DNA from: Bartonella queenslandensis
GTDB lineage: Bacteria; Pseudomonadota; Alphaproteobacteria; Rhizobiales; Rhizobiaceae
Assembly: GCF_018155095.1 (NCBI RefSeq)
Contig: NZ_NAAI01000009.1
Coordinates: 1 to 64,000, forward strand
Length of the DNA stretch: 64,000 nucleotides
Direction: 5' to 3'
Below the pieces are notes generated by a model. It made no database searches, had not been told where the DNA came from, and was given only the letters and a program-made list of their open reading frames with translations. The position numbers were made by a program, and so were the translations under genes. Positions within the stretch are counted from its first letter, which is position 1. Each line of letters begins with the position of its first letter. Shown piece by piece: positions 1 to 9,675 of this stretch.

Positions 1-1
1 T

Positions 2-361
2 TTGATGTTTGATACCATTAAAGATGCTGATAATCTGACCATTGACATGCAAAATCCTTCTCAATGGTTGATCCGTGTTGGTGGACGTTTAACAAAAGCC
101 ATTTCCACTGAAAACAGCCGTCCTATGTCTTTCTATGGAAAAGTAAATTTGATCAAAACCTTTGGTGATGATCAAGCAATCCATATTGATAAGGATTATA
201 AACGAGACCCCTCAGGAACCTCTCTTGAAGGTGGCGTTGGTATCAATGCACAATTGTCCGCTAACCTCTCCCTTCACGGTGATGTCAGCTATCAACAAAA
301 GCTTCAGAAGACGGGGATAAGTGGTGCAAGTTTTTCAGGTGGAATACGCTATCAGTTTTAA
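2..361 (+). CDS. Autotransporter beta-barrel, C-terminal part (5' end outside window)
   Basis: This is the last 119 or so residues of an outer-membrane autotransporter. The reading frame is open through the left edge, so the gene starts upstream of the window. The visible part aligns by eye with the ends of the four complete autotransporters that follow: a QWLIRVGGRLTK block, an SFYGKVNLIKTFG block, an SLEGGVGINAQLS block and a terminal GGIRYQF. The final aromatic residue after alternating hydrophobic positions is the usual beta-signal recognised by the BAM machinery. The domain would form a 12-strand barrel in the outer membrane that anchors or exports a passenger which is not visible here. 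A hairpin terminator follows 37 bases after the stop. Family assignment is strong; passenger function is unknown. Confidence 0.9.
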   Translation: MMFDTIKDADNLTIDMQNPSQWLIRVGGRLTKAISTENSRPMSFYGKVNLIKTFGDDQAIHIDKDYKRDPSGTSLEGGVGINAQLSANLSLHGDVSYQQKLQKTGISGASFSGGIRYQF

Positions 362-397
362 ATCAAGATTGTAAAAAACAGCCTATGCAATTTAATA

Positions 398-430
398 AAA
401 AGGCAGCAATATGCTGCCTTTTCGCTTTTC
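398..430 (+). terminator. Rho-independent terminator after the partial autotransporter
   Basis: A perfect 10-bp stem (398-407 with 413-422) with a five-base loop is followed by TTCGCTTTTC. Its position just after the stop codon at 361 fits transcription termination of the autotransporter gene. Confidence 0.75.
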
Positions 431-1424
431 CTGATCTCTTCTTTAATAAACCGTGCATCTTCCTTTATAATACAACTTCCAAAGTCCTCTATTCTATCCC
501 CTACCCTTTTTATCAAGAAAAACATAAGGTACTTTTATCTAGAATACGTCAAAAGTCCAAAATAATGAAAGCAGAAATCTTCCAATAAAAGTGCAATGTT
601 ATTGACCAAATTATCACTCATTTTAAAGCTTCACCATGAAGCTCTTTATGAAAAGCGTTTTTCCACCTAAAATAGGCTTTTCCTCTTCTTCATACGTGTC
701 CAACAGCATATTTTGTTAGCGAATTTATCCATAAAGCTAAAAAAGTGCATTTTTAGATAATAGACAGATCACAATATCTAAAAAGGTAATAATAAAAAAT
801 TTTTCTTTACACCCTTGTTATGTTTATACACCCTATTCTTTCAATCAACGAGCTTATTACATCATCTATAAGACTTCATTGACATTTCGCCGTACCGTTT
901 TAGGTAAACAATTTTGAGAAAGCTTATCCCTTTCATACCAAACTTATCTCACCGAAATAAAATAGAATGATGGAACACCTATCAAAATCAGTATAATGAA
1001 AATGAATTTTTTAAGTACACTATAATGCTATCAATCTTAAGAGATACTGTAAAAGCAGTGCCTATTTATTATATTTAAACATATATAAAATAATAAATAT
1101 TTTTAAAAATAGTCTATTGTGTACAGTAGCTATAAAAATTTTACTATTTTTGACCTATAATGCGAGAAACCAAATCTCTTGCAATTTTGGCTACAAAAAA
1201 CGTATTCAACAAAACTTATGAGAGACTTCATGCAAAAGATGATAAAAAACGCATCGACGAATATTTAACAATAACGAGAGAAGAGAAATATAAATTTCTG
1301 TCCCTAAAAATGCCTCTACGGTTGTAAAAATTAAAGGAACAAATAGCGTAATCGAATTCCTGAATAGCATAAATATTATAAGTATAAGCCAATTCATTAA
1401 TTTACCAAAGAGTGTTCATTGTTT
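431..1424. other. Gene-free AT-rich spacer
   Basis: No convincing gene. Short open frames here (for example 385-588) have no ribosome-binding site and no recognisable composition. A small hairpin AGCTTCA/TGAAGCT lies at 627-643. The rest is AT-rich and looks like decayed sequence. Confidence 0.5.
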
Positions 1425-1810
1425 GCATATCGAATAAACGTCCCGAATACGGTAAGATTCCCTCATTCCGAATCTGTTCCATATCGAAATAACAAAAACC
1501 ATATCTCTTCTACATTAAAAACGGATAGGCCATGTGGATAAAAACTATTAAAAAAAGATTAAAACTGACTTTTTATCACTCCTCTCAAGTACAAAATGCT
1601 GTAGCAACAATGAGAGCTAGCAAAGTATGTGATGGTTTTCGCCCTTTCATTAAAGTGTAAAGGCACCGACTTGCACCTTCACAATTATAAAGATAGGGAA
1701 ATTAATGAACTTATATATCATTCATGATCGCCATCACAAAATGAGCTGTACCGTCTTAGAAAAATAAGCTTCAGTACCTTCAGAAAAGTTTCTAAAAAAA
1801 GCCCATGAAT
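1425..1810 (+). pseudogene. Decayed tyrosine-integrase remnant
   Basis: Fragments match the upstream and N-terminal part of the integrase family seen better preserved at 19380-19830 and 26700-27290. They include the leader block around 1445-1510 (gaatacggtaagattccctc) and a start-region block around 1600-1645 with GCAACAATGAGAGCTAGCAAAG and GTGATGG. A later block at 1715-1810 resembles the HRRREMGLGPLKNVSLKQARE segment. All frames are broken by stops and indels. This is homology judged by eye. Confidence 0.5.
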
Positions 1811-2068
1811 ATTCCCCTCATCTCTCCCTTTTATAGCAGATTTCCCCTATAGCAGAGAAAATTGACTTAGGACTGAGTTTTTTCTAAGTGCCTAAAATAA
1901 TCTATCTCAACGCTATAGAATTTTTATAATGATTATCCTTGAATAGACAATTTTTTAATAGCGTAGTTCATCGTGGTTTTAGCAAAAACTGACCAAACTA
2001 AATTTTATGCAATCCATTGTTTTATTGCTTTTTATGATCATGAAAATTTTTTTTCTGAAGCAAAAATT

Positions 2069-2321
2069 CAAATTATAGAGCCCTGGTTATAGAACACCAC
2101 ATAATATTTCGTTTTGTTCTTTACATAAAAAACATAATGATATAAATACCACCAAAGTACTTGCGCCATCAGGGGAATGAAGTAAGCATCAAAGACATAC
2201 CAAGACTAAAGGCATATCTATGTGTAAGAAATCTATTTATAAGAAAAATCTTTTGTTATGTACAATTGCTGGAACTTTCATTTTTTCTCATTTCGGTTCA
2301 ACTTATGCAAATACACAACCT
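2069..2321 (+). repeat. Autotransporter 5' block, copy 1 (direct repeat)
   Basis: This 253-bp block is nearly identical to 5105-5357 (offset 3036), with a visible difference at ccctggttat versus ccccagttat. It covers the presumed promoter, the untranslated leader and the first 34 codons, that is the whole signal peptide. Similarity drops sharply at the start of the passenger. Confidence 0.9.
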
Positions 2322-4685
2322 CCTGAAATTATTAATGAGTTTAAGCTAGAAAAAGAAGAGAAAAAGACTCTTGATAATGTTTTTATCCGCAATAAGAAAA
2401 TTGGAGTGTCTGCTGCTGAAAAAGCAATTGCCACAATTACAAACTCAACGATACACACAGAATCAGCCGCTTTTTCCGTATCAAAAGGTGGGAACATTCA
2501 CGCTAAAGGAATTGATGCGAATTCGATATACAAAGGTTTAGAAACTAAGAACGGTGTAATTAATATTGAAGATTCAATCATAACCGTTCAAGGAGGTGGA
2601 GCGGGTGGTATCGTTCTTTATGAAACCCCAAAGAATGAGATAAAAGAAGGTGAAAATGTCATCAATAGGATTAGTCTTACCAGGAGCAAACTTCTTGTGA
2701 AGGATGGTGTCGGTATTCGGGGTCCTTATGGTTCAAAATCTATTGCTGAGATTTCCCTGAAAGATTCAGAAATTCGGGCTGATGTTTTATTAAGAAATAA
2801 AACTAGGCGTAAATATTATGACGATGATACTCTTCCTGTCTCTCTTATATTAACTGCTAACAATTCGATTCTAGAGGGAAGAGCAAGAACCTTAAAAATA
2901 AATACGACGACTCTTACTCTGAATAATAACAGCAAATGGTACTTAAAGGTTAGTCAAGAAGATATAGATACTGATTTTAATACCTTTAATTTTGATCTCA
3001 GTGACCTTAAACAACGAGCACTTTCTACTGTTTCAATAGTGAACCTTAATAACAGCTCTATTATATTTAACGCACCGTCTGCTAATGCACCATCTGCTTT
3101 GGGAAAGGGGCAATATCAGATCTTGAGTGTAGGGAAGACCGCCGAGGTTTATGAGTCACGAGACAATATGGTCCCTACTGTAGAAACTGCCTATTATGCG
3201 ACGGGTAATGTAAGTATTTATTTCAATACCGAATGGAGTGATGGTTTAGAGGTAGAACAACAGAAAACTGACCATCTTCTTGTTCATGGAAATGTATCGG
3301 GTACCACAACAATTTATTTCAATAATCTTTCAAACAATAAAAAATCAGAGACTGAAGATTTTCTTCCCTTAAACGCACGGGGTCTTTCACTCATTCAAGT
3401 ATCTGGAGAAGCAAGTGAAACGTCCTTCAAACTGGCAAATGGCTATGTCACAATGGCGGGATTGCCTTATCGATATGTACTCAATGCTTATGGACCAACC
3501 TCCAGCCATGGAAGAGCAGAGAGCACACAAAGCCTCTTAGGAAAGATATCTCAAGAATCTGAAGAAAACACCCTTAAAGACTTCACAAGCTACGTTATAA
3601 AAAAGGATACTAGAGAGAGTGTTCTTGAAGGGGTTTCAAAAGATAAAGGAAATGCGCAAAGTGAGAATTTCTGGGATTTCCGCTTGCAAAATGCCACACT
3701 TGATAATGAAGGAAAGATCAGAGCCCTTGTCGCTCAAGTTGCAAGCTATTTGGTGATGCCCAACGCTATATTCTCCACGGGACTTTCTGATGTAAGCAAT
3801 CAAAATGCATTATTAGACGATATGCGGACAACAGTTACGGGAACAAAAGATCATAAAAATAAAGGGCTTTTCTTATCCTCTTATGGTAATAAGATGACAT
3901 TGTCCTCGAGCCGGTCTCCGTTACAATATGGTTATGGTGCTGATGTTCACTATGCTGCCTTACAAGCAGGCGTTATATTAGCAGCGCTAGAAGAACAAAA
4001 TATCGCTATGAATTTTGGTCTTTTGGGTACATATGGGAAATTGTCCTTCACGCCAAAAGATATGGAAGGTGCTGATAAAAGTACACTCGATAAATGGTCT
4101 CTTGCCGCATATGGTGACTTCCACCATAATAATGGCCTCCATGTTAATGCACTCTTCTCTTATGGAGTTCTCAAGGGAAATGTCACCACAGCTCTTATAG
4201 GAAAAACGGCAGAATTAACTGATGCTAATACATTCAGTGTATCAGCAACCATTGGACAAAAATTCGAAACCAGTGCGAAAGGATTGGTCTTTGAACCACA
4301 AGCCCAATTTGTTTATCAAAGTCTTATGATTGGGATATTTTCGGATGTTGATGGTTTTGATGTGAATATGGGCAACCCTCATCAATGGTTAGTGCGTGTT
4401 GGTGGGCGCTTAACACAAACAACGCTTCCTATTGAAGGAGGTAGTAGTTTCTCTTTCTATGGTAAATTGAATATTGTTAAAGCTTTTTCTAACAATACCA
4501 CCATACAGATTGGAGATAAGTTCCACTTTGATTCTATGGGATCTGCCCTTGAAGGTGGAATTGGTGTGAATACACAATTATCACAAAATATCGCCTTTCA
4601 TGCTGATGTCAATTATCAGCAGAAACTTCAAAAAGCAGGGATATCTGGAATAAATGTTTCTGGTGGAATACGTTACCGCTTTTAA
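2220..4685 (+). CDS. Autotransporter with beta-helix-like passenger (Iba-type)
   Basis: The 821-residue protein starts with a signal peptide (MCKKSIYKKNLLLC, hydrophobic core, cleavage near STYA-N at residue 30). The passenger, about residues 35-500, is rich in short repeating strands with Asn/Ser turns (ITNSTIHTES, IEDSIITVQG, LKDSEIRADV, LTANNSILEG), typical of a right-handed beta-helix. Residues about 535-821 form the autotransporter barrel, ending in GGIRYRF. It would be exported by Sec and expose the passenger on the cell surface. In B. henselae, related genes near the virB locus were called inducible Bartonella autotransporters; membership of that group is inferred. The start is supported by AAAGG upstream and by the conserved signal peptide. 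The promoter and signal region are shared with the next gene. Adhesin activity is plausible but not shown. Confidence 0.9.
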   Translation: MCKKSIYKKNLLLCTIAGTFIFSHFGSTYANTQPPEIINEFKLEKEEKKTLDNVFIRNKKIGVSAAEKAIATITNSTIHTESAAFSVSKGGNIHAKGIDANSIYKGLETKNGVINIEDSIITVQGGGAGGIVLYETPKNEIKEGENVINRISLTRSKLLVKDGVGIRGPYGSKSIAEISLKDSEIRADVLLRNKTRRKYYDDDTLPVSLILTANNSILEGRARTLKINTTTLTLNNNSKWYLKVSQEDIDTDFNTFNFDLSDLKQRALSTVSIVNLNNSSIIFNAPSANAPSALGKGQYQILSVGKTAEVYESRDNMVPTVETAYYATGNVSIYFNTEWSDGLEVEQQKTDHLLVHGNVSGTTTIYFNNLSNNKKSETEDFLPLNARGLSLIQVSGEASETSFKLANGYVTMAGLPYRYVLNAYGPTSSHGRAESTQSLLGKISQESEENTLKDFTSYVIKKDTRESVLEGVSKDKGNAQSENFWDFRLQNATLDNEGKIRALVAQVASYLVMPNAIFSTGLSDVSNQNALLDDMRTTVTGTKDHKNKGLFLSSYGNKMTLSSSRSPLQYGYGADVHYAALQAGVILAALEEQNIAMNFGLLGTYGKLSFTPKDMEGADKSTLDKWSLAAYGDFHHNNGLHVNALFSYGVLKGNVTTALIGKTAELTDANTFSVSATIGQKFETSAKGLVFEPQAQFVYQSLMIGIFSDVDGFDVNMGNPHQWLVRVGGRLTQTTLPIEGGSSFSFYGKLNIVKAFSNNTTIQIGDKFHFDSMGSALEGGIGVNTQLSQNIAFHADVNYQQKLQKAGISGINVSGGIRYRF

Positions 4686-4714
4686 AAGTTTCTAATCATT
4701 ATTTTAAGAATATG

Positions 4715-4750
4715 AGCAGCGCTGAGATATCAACAGCGCTGCTTAATTTT
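4715..4750 (+). terminator. Hairpin terminator
   Basis: AGCAGCGCTG (4715-4724) pairs with CAGCGCTGCT (4734-4743), followed by TAATTTTTG. It lies 30 bases after the autotransporter stop and resembles the hairpin after the next gene at 7727-7759. Confidence 0.8.
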
Positions 4751-5104
4751 TGTAAATCGCAAAAAGTGCCATCTGATGAAAACTTATTAAGTATTTATCA
4801 AAAAAGAAATATTTTGACTTTTTTAATTATATTTAAAACATTTAGTTATATTTAAAATAGCATAATGAATTACTTATTCTTTATACGGGAAAAAATCTAC
4901 TCAAAGTTTTTTACAAGCATAACAACATATCTTATCCCAAAGTTCTGTAGCTCTTCCTATAATAACGACTTTAAGCAACAAACATTTTTGCAAAAGCTTC
5001 TGTTTCATAGCATTTATGAAACACAGACTTATCAAGAAAGCTTTTCTACAATCCATGTTCGCTGGATTACACAATCACGTTAAAAGATTTTTCACACCCA
5101 TTTT
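4751..5104. other. Spacer between autotransporter genes
   Basis: An AT-rich stretch of about 350 bases with no convincing gene. The 72-codon open frame at 4865-5083 lacks a ribosome-binding site and any recognisable features. The shared promoter block of the next gene begins at 5105. Confidence 0.5.
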
Positions 5105-5357
5105 CAAATTATAGAGCCCCAGTTATAGAACACCACATAATATTTCGTTTTGTTCTTTACATAAAAAACATAATGATATAAATACCACCAAAGTACTTGC
5201 GCCATCAGGGGAATGAAGTAAGCATCAAAGACATACCAAGACTAAAGGCATATCTATGTGTAAGAAATCTATTTATAAGAAAAATCTTTTGTTATGTACA
5301 ATTGCTGGAACTTTCATTTTTTCTCATTTCGGTTCAACTTATGCAAATACACAACCT
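5105..5357 (+). repeat. Autotransporter 5' block, copy 2 (direct repeat)
   Basis: This is the second copy of the 253-bp promoter, leader and signal-peptide block described at 2069-2321. Near identity of non-coding and coding parts alike indicates recent duplication or gene conversion rather than selection on the signal peptide alone. Confidence 0.9.
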
Positions 5358-7700
5358 TCTATAGTAAGCATGGTTCGTGCGGATAAGGCAGAAGAAGAAA
5401 AAACCTTTAAAAATGTTTTTGTACGCAGTAACTATAGTGCGGTAGTTGCTGATGACAAAGCCTTTATTATCGTTAAAAATTCAACGCTACGCTCCAGTGG
5501 CGTTTTACTTTCTGCATCGAAAGGTGGACGCATTCACGCTAAAGAAATTGTAGGAAAGCCAGGAACGCATGGTTTAGAAATTTCCAATGGAACAATCCAT
5601 GTTGAAGATTCAATCATAACCGTTGCAGGGCATCATAAAAATTATGGTATCCGTTTTGACTACATCTCGGATTCTTACGTAAAAAAGGGAGAAAAAGTCG
5701 TTAATAAAGCGATTCTTACCAATACAAAACTTCTGATGACAGATGGTATTGGTATTGCGGGACCATACTCCTCGAAATCTGTTGCTGAAGTTTTTCTGAC
5801 AAATTCAGAAATTCGTGCTGATATGTTGTTGAAGAATAAAAGCGTACCGGAGGATCCTAAACCTAAGACTTTCGTATTAACCGCTGATCATTCAATTATG
5901 GAAGGAAGAGTAAAAACTTTTACTGACAATACGACGGTTTTTACTCTGAACAATGGCAGCAAGTGGCACTTAAAAATTAGTCCATTTGAAGTAGAAGATG
6001 AATACAGCTCATCTGATTCATACAAACTCATTGACATTCAACAACGAGCACAATCCGTTGTTTCAATCCTAAACCTTAATAACAGCTCTATCGTATTTAA
6101 TGCTCCGCATGATTTAGTAGAAAACCATTATCAAACCTTAAATGTGGGAAGACATCCACAAAAAGCAGAACAAAACAGAAACTCCGATACAGCAACAGTT
6201 TACAATGCGACAGGCGACGCAAAGATTTACTTTAATACTGAATGGAGTAATGGTCTTACAAAAAAACAACAAAAAACTGACCGTGTTCTCGTTCATGGTG
6301 ATGTCTCAGGCACCACAACGATCTATTTCAACAATCTTTCAAAGCATGCAGAATCATCCAATGTGGTATCAGAAGAAAAGAACTCTATTCCTTTGAATGT
6401 GCGTGGACTCTCGCTTATTCAAGTTTCTGGACAAGCAAATGAAGATTCCTTCAAACTGGCACATGGCTACACCACAATTGGGGGCTTACCTTATAAATAT
6501 ATACTCAATGGTTATGGACCAACCTCCAGTCGTGGGAAAGCCGATAGGACACAAAGCCATTTAAGCGAAACATCGCAAGAATCAAAAGAAAAAGATGCGC
6601 AAAATACCCATGCATCATCCCTTGGAAAAGAAAACAACAGACAAGTTCTCTTAGAGGAATCCCCTTCGGAAGAAAATGAAAATTTCTGGGATTTCCGCTT
6701 GCAAAGTGCGACTCTTGATGAAGAAGGAAAAATCAAAGCGCTTGTTCCTCAAATGGCAAGCTATTTGGTTATGAATAACGCACTATTCTTCACTGGATTG
6801 GCTGATGTAAGCAATCAAAATACACTGTTAGATAATATGCACTCAACAGTTTTCGGATTAGAAGGTCATAAAAAGAAAGGAATCTTCTTATCGACTTATG
6901 GCAACAAGGTTACGTTATCTTCCAACCGTAATCCATTGGAATATGGTTATGGTGCGGATGTTCGCTATGCCGCTTTACAAGCAGGCATTGCATTAGCAAT
7001 GTTAGAAAAACAAAACATTACTGCAAACTTTGGTCTTTTAGGCACCTATGGAAAGCTTGCTTTTACACCAAAGGATATGGAAGGTTCTGACAAAAGCACA
7101 CTGGATAAATGGTCCGTGACAGCCTATGGGAACCTCCACCATGACAATGGTCTCTATATTAATGCACTTTTCTCTTACGGCATTTTTAACGGACATATTA
7201 CAACCGCCCTTATTGGCAACGTTACAGAGTTAAAAAACACGGATACATTAAATATATCAGCGACTGTTGGACAAAAATTAGCGACCGGCGTTGAAGGATT
7301 AGCCTTTGAACCACAAGCACAGCTTATTTATCAACATATTGCATTTGGCATGCTTTCAGATGTTGATGGCTTCCAAGTTAACATCAAGACACCCCATCAA
7401 TGGTTGGTCCGTATTGGAGGTCGTTTAACGAAAACAATACTTCCTATTGAAAAAGATCGTATTCTTTCTTTGTATGGTAAATTGAACGTTATCAAAGCTT
7501 TTGGTGAGAAAAACAGGATTGATATTGTTGAATCTTTCCATATCGATTCTATGGGATCTTCCCTTGAAGGAGGACTTGGTATTAACGCGCAACTTTCTAA
7601 AAATATCGCGCTTCATGCGGATATTAATTACCAGCACAAACTCCAAAAAGCTGGGTTCTCTGGAATTAATTTTTCCGGTGGAGTGCATTATCGCTTTTAA
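5256..7700 (+). CDS. Autotransporter with beta-helix-like passenger (Iba-type), paralogue
   Basis: The 814-residue paralogue of the upstream autotransporter has an identical signal peptide through about residue 34, then a diverged passenger (about 35-490) with the same strand-turn pattern (VKNSTLRSSG, VEDSIITVAG, LTNSEIRADM, LTADHSIMEG). A charged low-complexity linker at about 430-470 (SETSQESKEKDAQ) follows. The barrel is at about 525-814 and ends GGVHYRF. The barrel is clearly closer to the upstream copy than the passenger is, as expected when passengers are under diversifying pressure or are exchanged. The gene follows the duplicated promoter block and ends at a hairpin terminator, so it is probably a single transcription unit. 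Surface localisation is inferred from family architecture. Confidence 0.9.
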   Translation: MCKKSIYKKNLLLCTIAGTFIFSHFGSTYANTQPSIVSMVRADKAEEEKTFKNVFVRSNYSAVVADDKAFIIVKNSTLRSSGVLLSASKGGRIHAKEIVGKPGTHGLEISNGTIHVEDSIITVAGHHKNYGIRFDYISDSYVKKGEKVVNKAILTNTKLLMTDGIGIAGPYSSKSVAEVFLTNSEIRADMLLKNKSVPEDPKPKTFVLTADHSIMEGRVKTFTDNTTVFTLNNGSKWHLKISPFEVEDEYSSSDSYKLIDIQQRAQSVVSILNLNNSSIVFNAPHDLVENHYQTLNVGRHPQKAEQNRNSDTATVYNATGDAKIYFNTEWSNGLTKKQQKTDRVLVHGDVSGTTTIYFNNLSKHAESSNVVSEEKNSIPLNVRGLSLIQVSGQANEDSFKLAHGYTTIGGLPYKYILNGYGPTSSRGKADRTQSHLSETSQESKEKDAQNTHASSLGKENNRQVLLEESPSEENENFWDFRLQSATLDEEGKIKALVPQMASYLVMNNALFFTGLADVSNQNTLLDNMHSTVFGLEGHKKKGIFLSTYGNKVTLSSNRNPLEYGYGADVRYAALQAGIALAMLEKQNITANFGLLGTYGKLAFTPKDMEGSDKSTLDKWSVTAYGNLHHDNGLYINALFSYGIFNGHITTALIGNVTELKNTDTLNISATVGQKLATGVEGLAFEPQAQLIYQHIAFGMLSDVDGFQVNIKTPHQWLVRIGGRLTKTILPIEKDRILSLYGKLNVIKAFGEKNRIDIVESFHIDSMGSSLEGGLGINAQLSKNIALHADINYQHKLQKAGFSGINFSGGVHYRF

Positions 7701-7726
7701 AAGTTTTAGCTTTCTCTTTTGACACA

Positions 7727-7764
7727 TAAGCAGCGCTGAAATGTAAGCAGTGCTGCTTATTTTG
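7727..7764 (+). terminator. Hairpin terminator
   Basis: TAAGCAGCGCTG (7727-7738) pairs with CAGTGCTGCTTA (7748-7759), with one G-T pair, followed by TTTTGG. It is the same hairpin type as at 4715. A second inverted repeat, TTGGCACAT/ATGTGTCAA, lies just downstream at about 7763-7796. Confidence 0.75.
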
Positions 7765-7845
7765 GCACATTACGAAAAACCGTGATGTGTCAAAGAGTGG
7801 TTCATTTTTTATCAAAACAAAGAAAATATCTTAAGGAATATCTCT

Positions 7846-9543
7846 ATGCATAAGAATCTTTTGTTATGTACAGCCGCTTGTGCTTTATTTTTTTCTTCTT
7901 TTACTTTTACCTCTACCAGTATCGCCTCTAGCCTAAGCCCTGAAATACGCCGTCCCCTAGAAGGAATTACCAAGTTACCTGAACAATATCGCTATGCCAT
8001 TGATTTCATAAACACACCAACACAGGCAAAAAAAAATCGTGAAAAGATAGCCTCTGGCACCATGGCAGAAGCTAATGCATCTTTCAACCAAGAACATCAA
8101 AAAAATTCTGAAACCTCTCTTACACATACAGAGAATAAACACCCTGTTATTAATTCTAGCACAAGACAAAAACGTAGCAGTGATCCATTACCACCCGCTA
8201 ATGTTGTTTCACAACACAAGAACACTTCATCCTTAAGGGCAGTTCATGAAATTACACAGCCTGAGATAAATAAAAATTTGCAATCTGATATTGATCCTAA
8301 AACGAACACTAGTTCCTCAACATCCGAAATGTCTCCTAACACATCCGCAAAAGCGCATGTGAAATTACTCTCAAAGGTTGATAGTACTGCTATTACTGAT
8401 CCTCAAAGCAGCTCTCAACTTACAGATGGCAAAGCAACCGCAAGTTCTTCTTCTCTTGATGAAATAGAAAACAGCAAAACACTGACACCACAAATAGAAA
8501 ACTCTCTAATCATGCCTATCGCGATGTTTTCTGTTGGGGTTGCTGATGCCAACAATCAAAGCACCTTATTAGACAATATGCAAATAACAATGTTTGAACC
8601 CAAAAATTATCAGGAGAGAGGCATTTTCTTATCTACTTATGGCAATAAGAACACGTTTTTCTCCCGCATTCAAACAGAACAAGATAATGTTCAAACAGAG
8701 CAAGATAGTGTTCAAACAGAACAAGTTGAAGTTCAAGCAGAACGAGATGAGATTCAAGAAAAACAAGAAGATGTTCAAACAGAACAAGAGAGCGTTCATG
8801 CAGATATTCGCTATGCGGCATTGCAAGCAGGAGCAATACTAATAGCGCGAGAATATCAGAGTATCAGCACCAATTTTGGTTTTTTTGGCACCTATGGGAA
8901 ATTGTCTTTTGCTCCTAAAAATGCAGAAAGCTCTCATAAAAAGATGTTTGATAAATGGTCACTCACCGCATATGGAAACATTCAGCATGACAGTGGCGCC
9001 TATGCAAGTGCATTTCTCTCTTATGGAATTTTTAAAGAAAATATGGCTAACAATTTCATCAAAGATACCCCCAAAATGAATAATAGTAAAATTTTAGGGG
9101 CTGCTGCAACTGTTGGTCAAAAGCTATTAACCAGTTTTGAAGGTGTCATCCTAGAACCACAAGCACAACTTGTTTATCAACATCTCATGCTTGGCTCTTC
9201 CTCAGATAACAACTCTTCTTCAAATGATAGTTCTCCCTCAGATGAGGATACCTCTAAAATAAACATAAGCAAACCTGATCAATGGTTGGTCCGTATTGGT
9301 GGGCGTTTAACGCAAAACAAAGGCCATGCCCTTTCCTTCTACGGCAAACTGAACCTGATCAAGACTTTTAGTAAAAATTTTCAGCTTGCTGCTATGGGAT
9401 CTTTAGTTGAAGGTGGTTTTGGTGTTCACGCACACTTATCGCAAAATATCGAACTTCATAGCGATCTCAGCTATCAACATAAGTTCAAAAAAGTTGGCAT
9501 CTCTGGAATAAATATTTCTGCTGGAATGCGCTATCACTTTTAA
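7846..9543 (+). CDS. Short autotransporter lacking a beta-helix passenger
   Basis: The 565-residue protein has a signal peptide (MHKNLLLCTAACALFF, cleavage near residue 28) but no beta-helix passenger. Residues 30-215 are a polar, Ser/Thr/Asn-rich and probably disordered segment. The barrel begins near residue 220 (MPIAMFSVGVADANNQSTLLDN) and ends SAGMRYHF. It is interrupted by two acidic insertions: six seven-residue units (residues 275-316, VQTEQDS type) and a Ser/Asp stretch near 450-465 (NSSSNDSSPSDEDTS). Compared with its neighbours, the barrel thus has two enlarged loops. AAGGA precedes the start by about 12 bases. The protein may expose only the loops and the short N-terminal segment. 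It may be a deletion derivative of a longer autotransporter; function is unknown. Confidence 0.85.
   Translation: MHKNLLLCTAACALFFSSFTFTSTSIASSLSPEIRRPLEGITKLPEQYRYAIDFINTPTQAKKNREKIASGTMAEANASFNQEHQKNSETSLTHTENKHPVINSSTRQKRSSDPLPPANVVSQHKNTSSLRAVHEITQPEINKNLQSDIDPKTNTSSSTSEMSPNTSAKAHVKLLSKVDSTAITDPQSSSQLTDGKATASSSSLDEIENSKTLTPQIENSLIMPIAMFSVGVADANNQSTLLDNMQITMFEPKNYQERGIFLSTYGNKNTFFSRIQTEQDNVQTEQDSVQTEQVEVQAERDEIQEKQEDVQTEQESVHADIRYAALQAGAILIAREYQSISTNFGFFGTYGKLSFAPKNAESSHKKMFDKWSLTAYGNIQHDSGAYASAFLSYGIFKENMANNFIKDTPKMNNSKILGAAATVGQKLLTSFEGVILEPQAQLVYQHLMLGSSSDNNSSSNDSSPSDEDTSKINISKPDQWLVRIGGRLTQNKGHALSFYGKLNLIKTFSKNFQLAAMGSLVEGGFGVHAHLSQNIELHSDLSYQHKFKKVGISGINISAGMRYHF
8668..8793 (+). repeat. 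Six tandem 21-bp units inside the barrel coding region
   Basis: Six in-frame units encode the heptads IQTEQDN, VQTEQDS, VQTEQVE, VQAERDE, IQEKQED and VQTEQES. The heptad pattern with Ile/Val at one position resembles a coiled-coil register. Copy number could change by slippage without breaking the frame. Confidence 0.9.
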
Positions 9544-9578
9544 AAATACTTGTATTCCTATCTTGAAATATAAAGAGC

Positions 9579-9624
9579 CCTCATTATGTTTCGTTTTGTC
9601 GCTTACAAAAGAGACATAATGAGG
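9579..9624. promoter_or_regulatory. Nested inverted repeat in the intergenic leader
   Basis: CCTCATTATGT (9579-9589) pairs perfectly with ACATAATGAGG (9614-9624), and an inner TTTTGT/ACAAAA pair (9594-9599 with 9605-9610) extends the structure. Its sequence resembles the block upstream of the two earlier autotransporters (ttcgttttgttctttacata, about 2107-2127). It may therefore be a regulatory element rather than, or as well as, the terminator of the preceding gene. Confidence 0.5.
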
Positions 9625-9675
9625 CCAAAGTTTTATATTTTATGAGGGAGGGGAAATATTTAGGAATACATCCAT

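Noticed and set aside
385-588. 67-codon open frame after the first terminator
   Set aside because: It overlaps the terminator hairpin, has no ribosome-binding site and no protein-like features.
8668-8793. CRISPR-like short tandem repeat
   Set aside because: The units are directly adjacent without spacers and encode in-frame heptads within an autotransporter gene.
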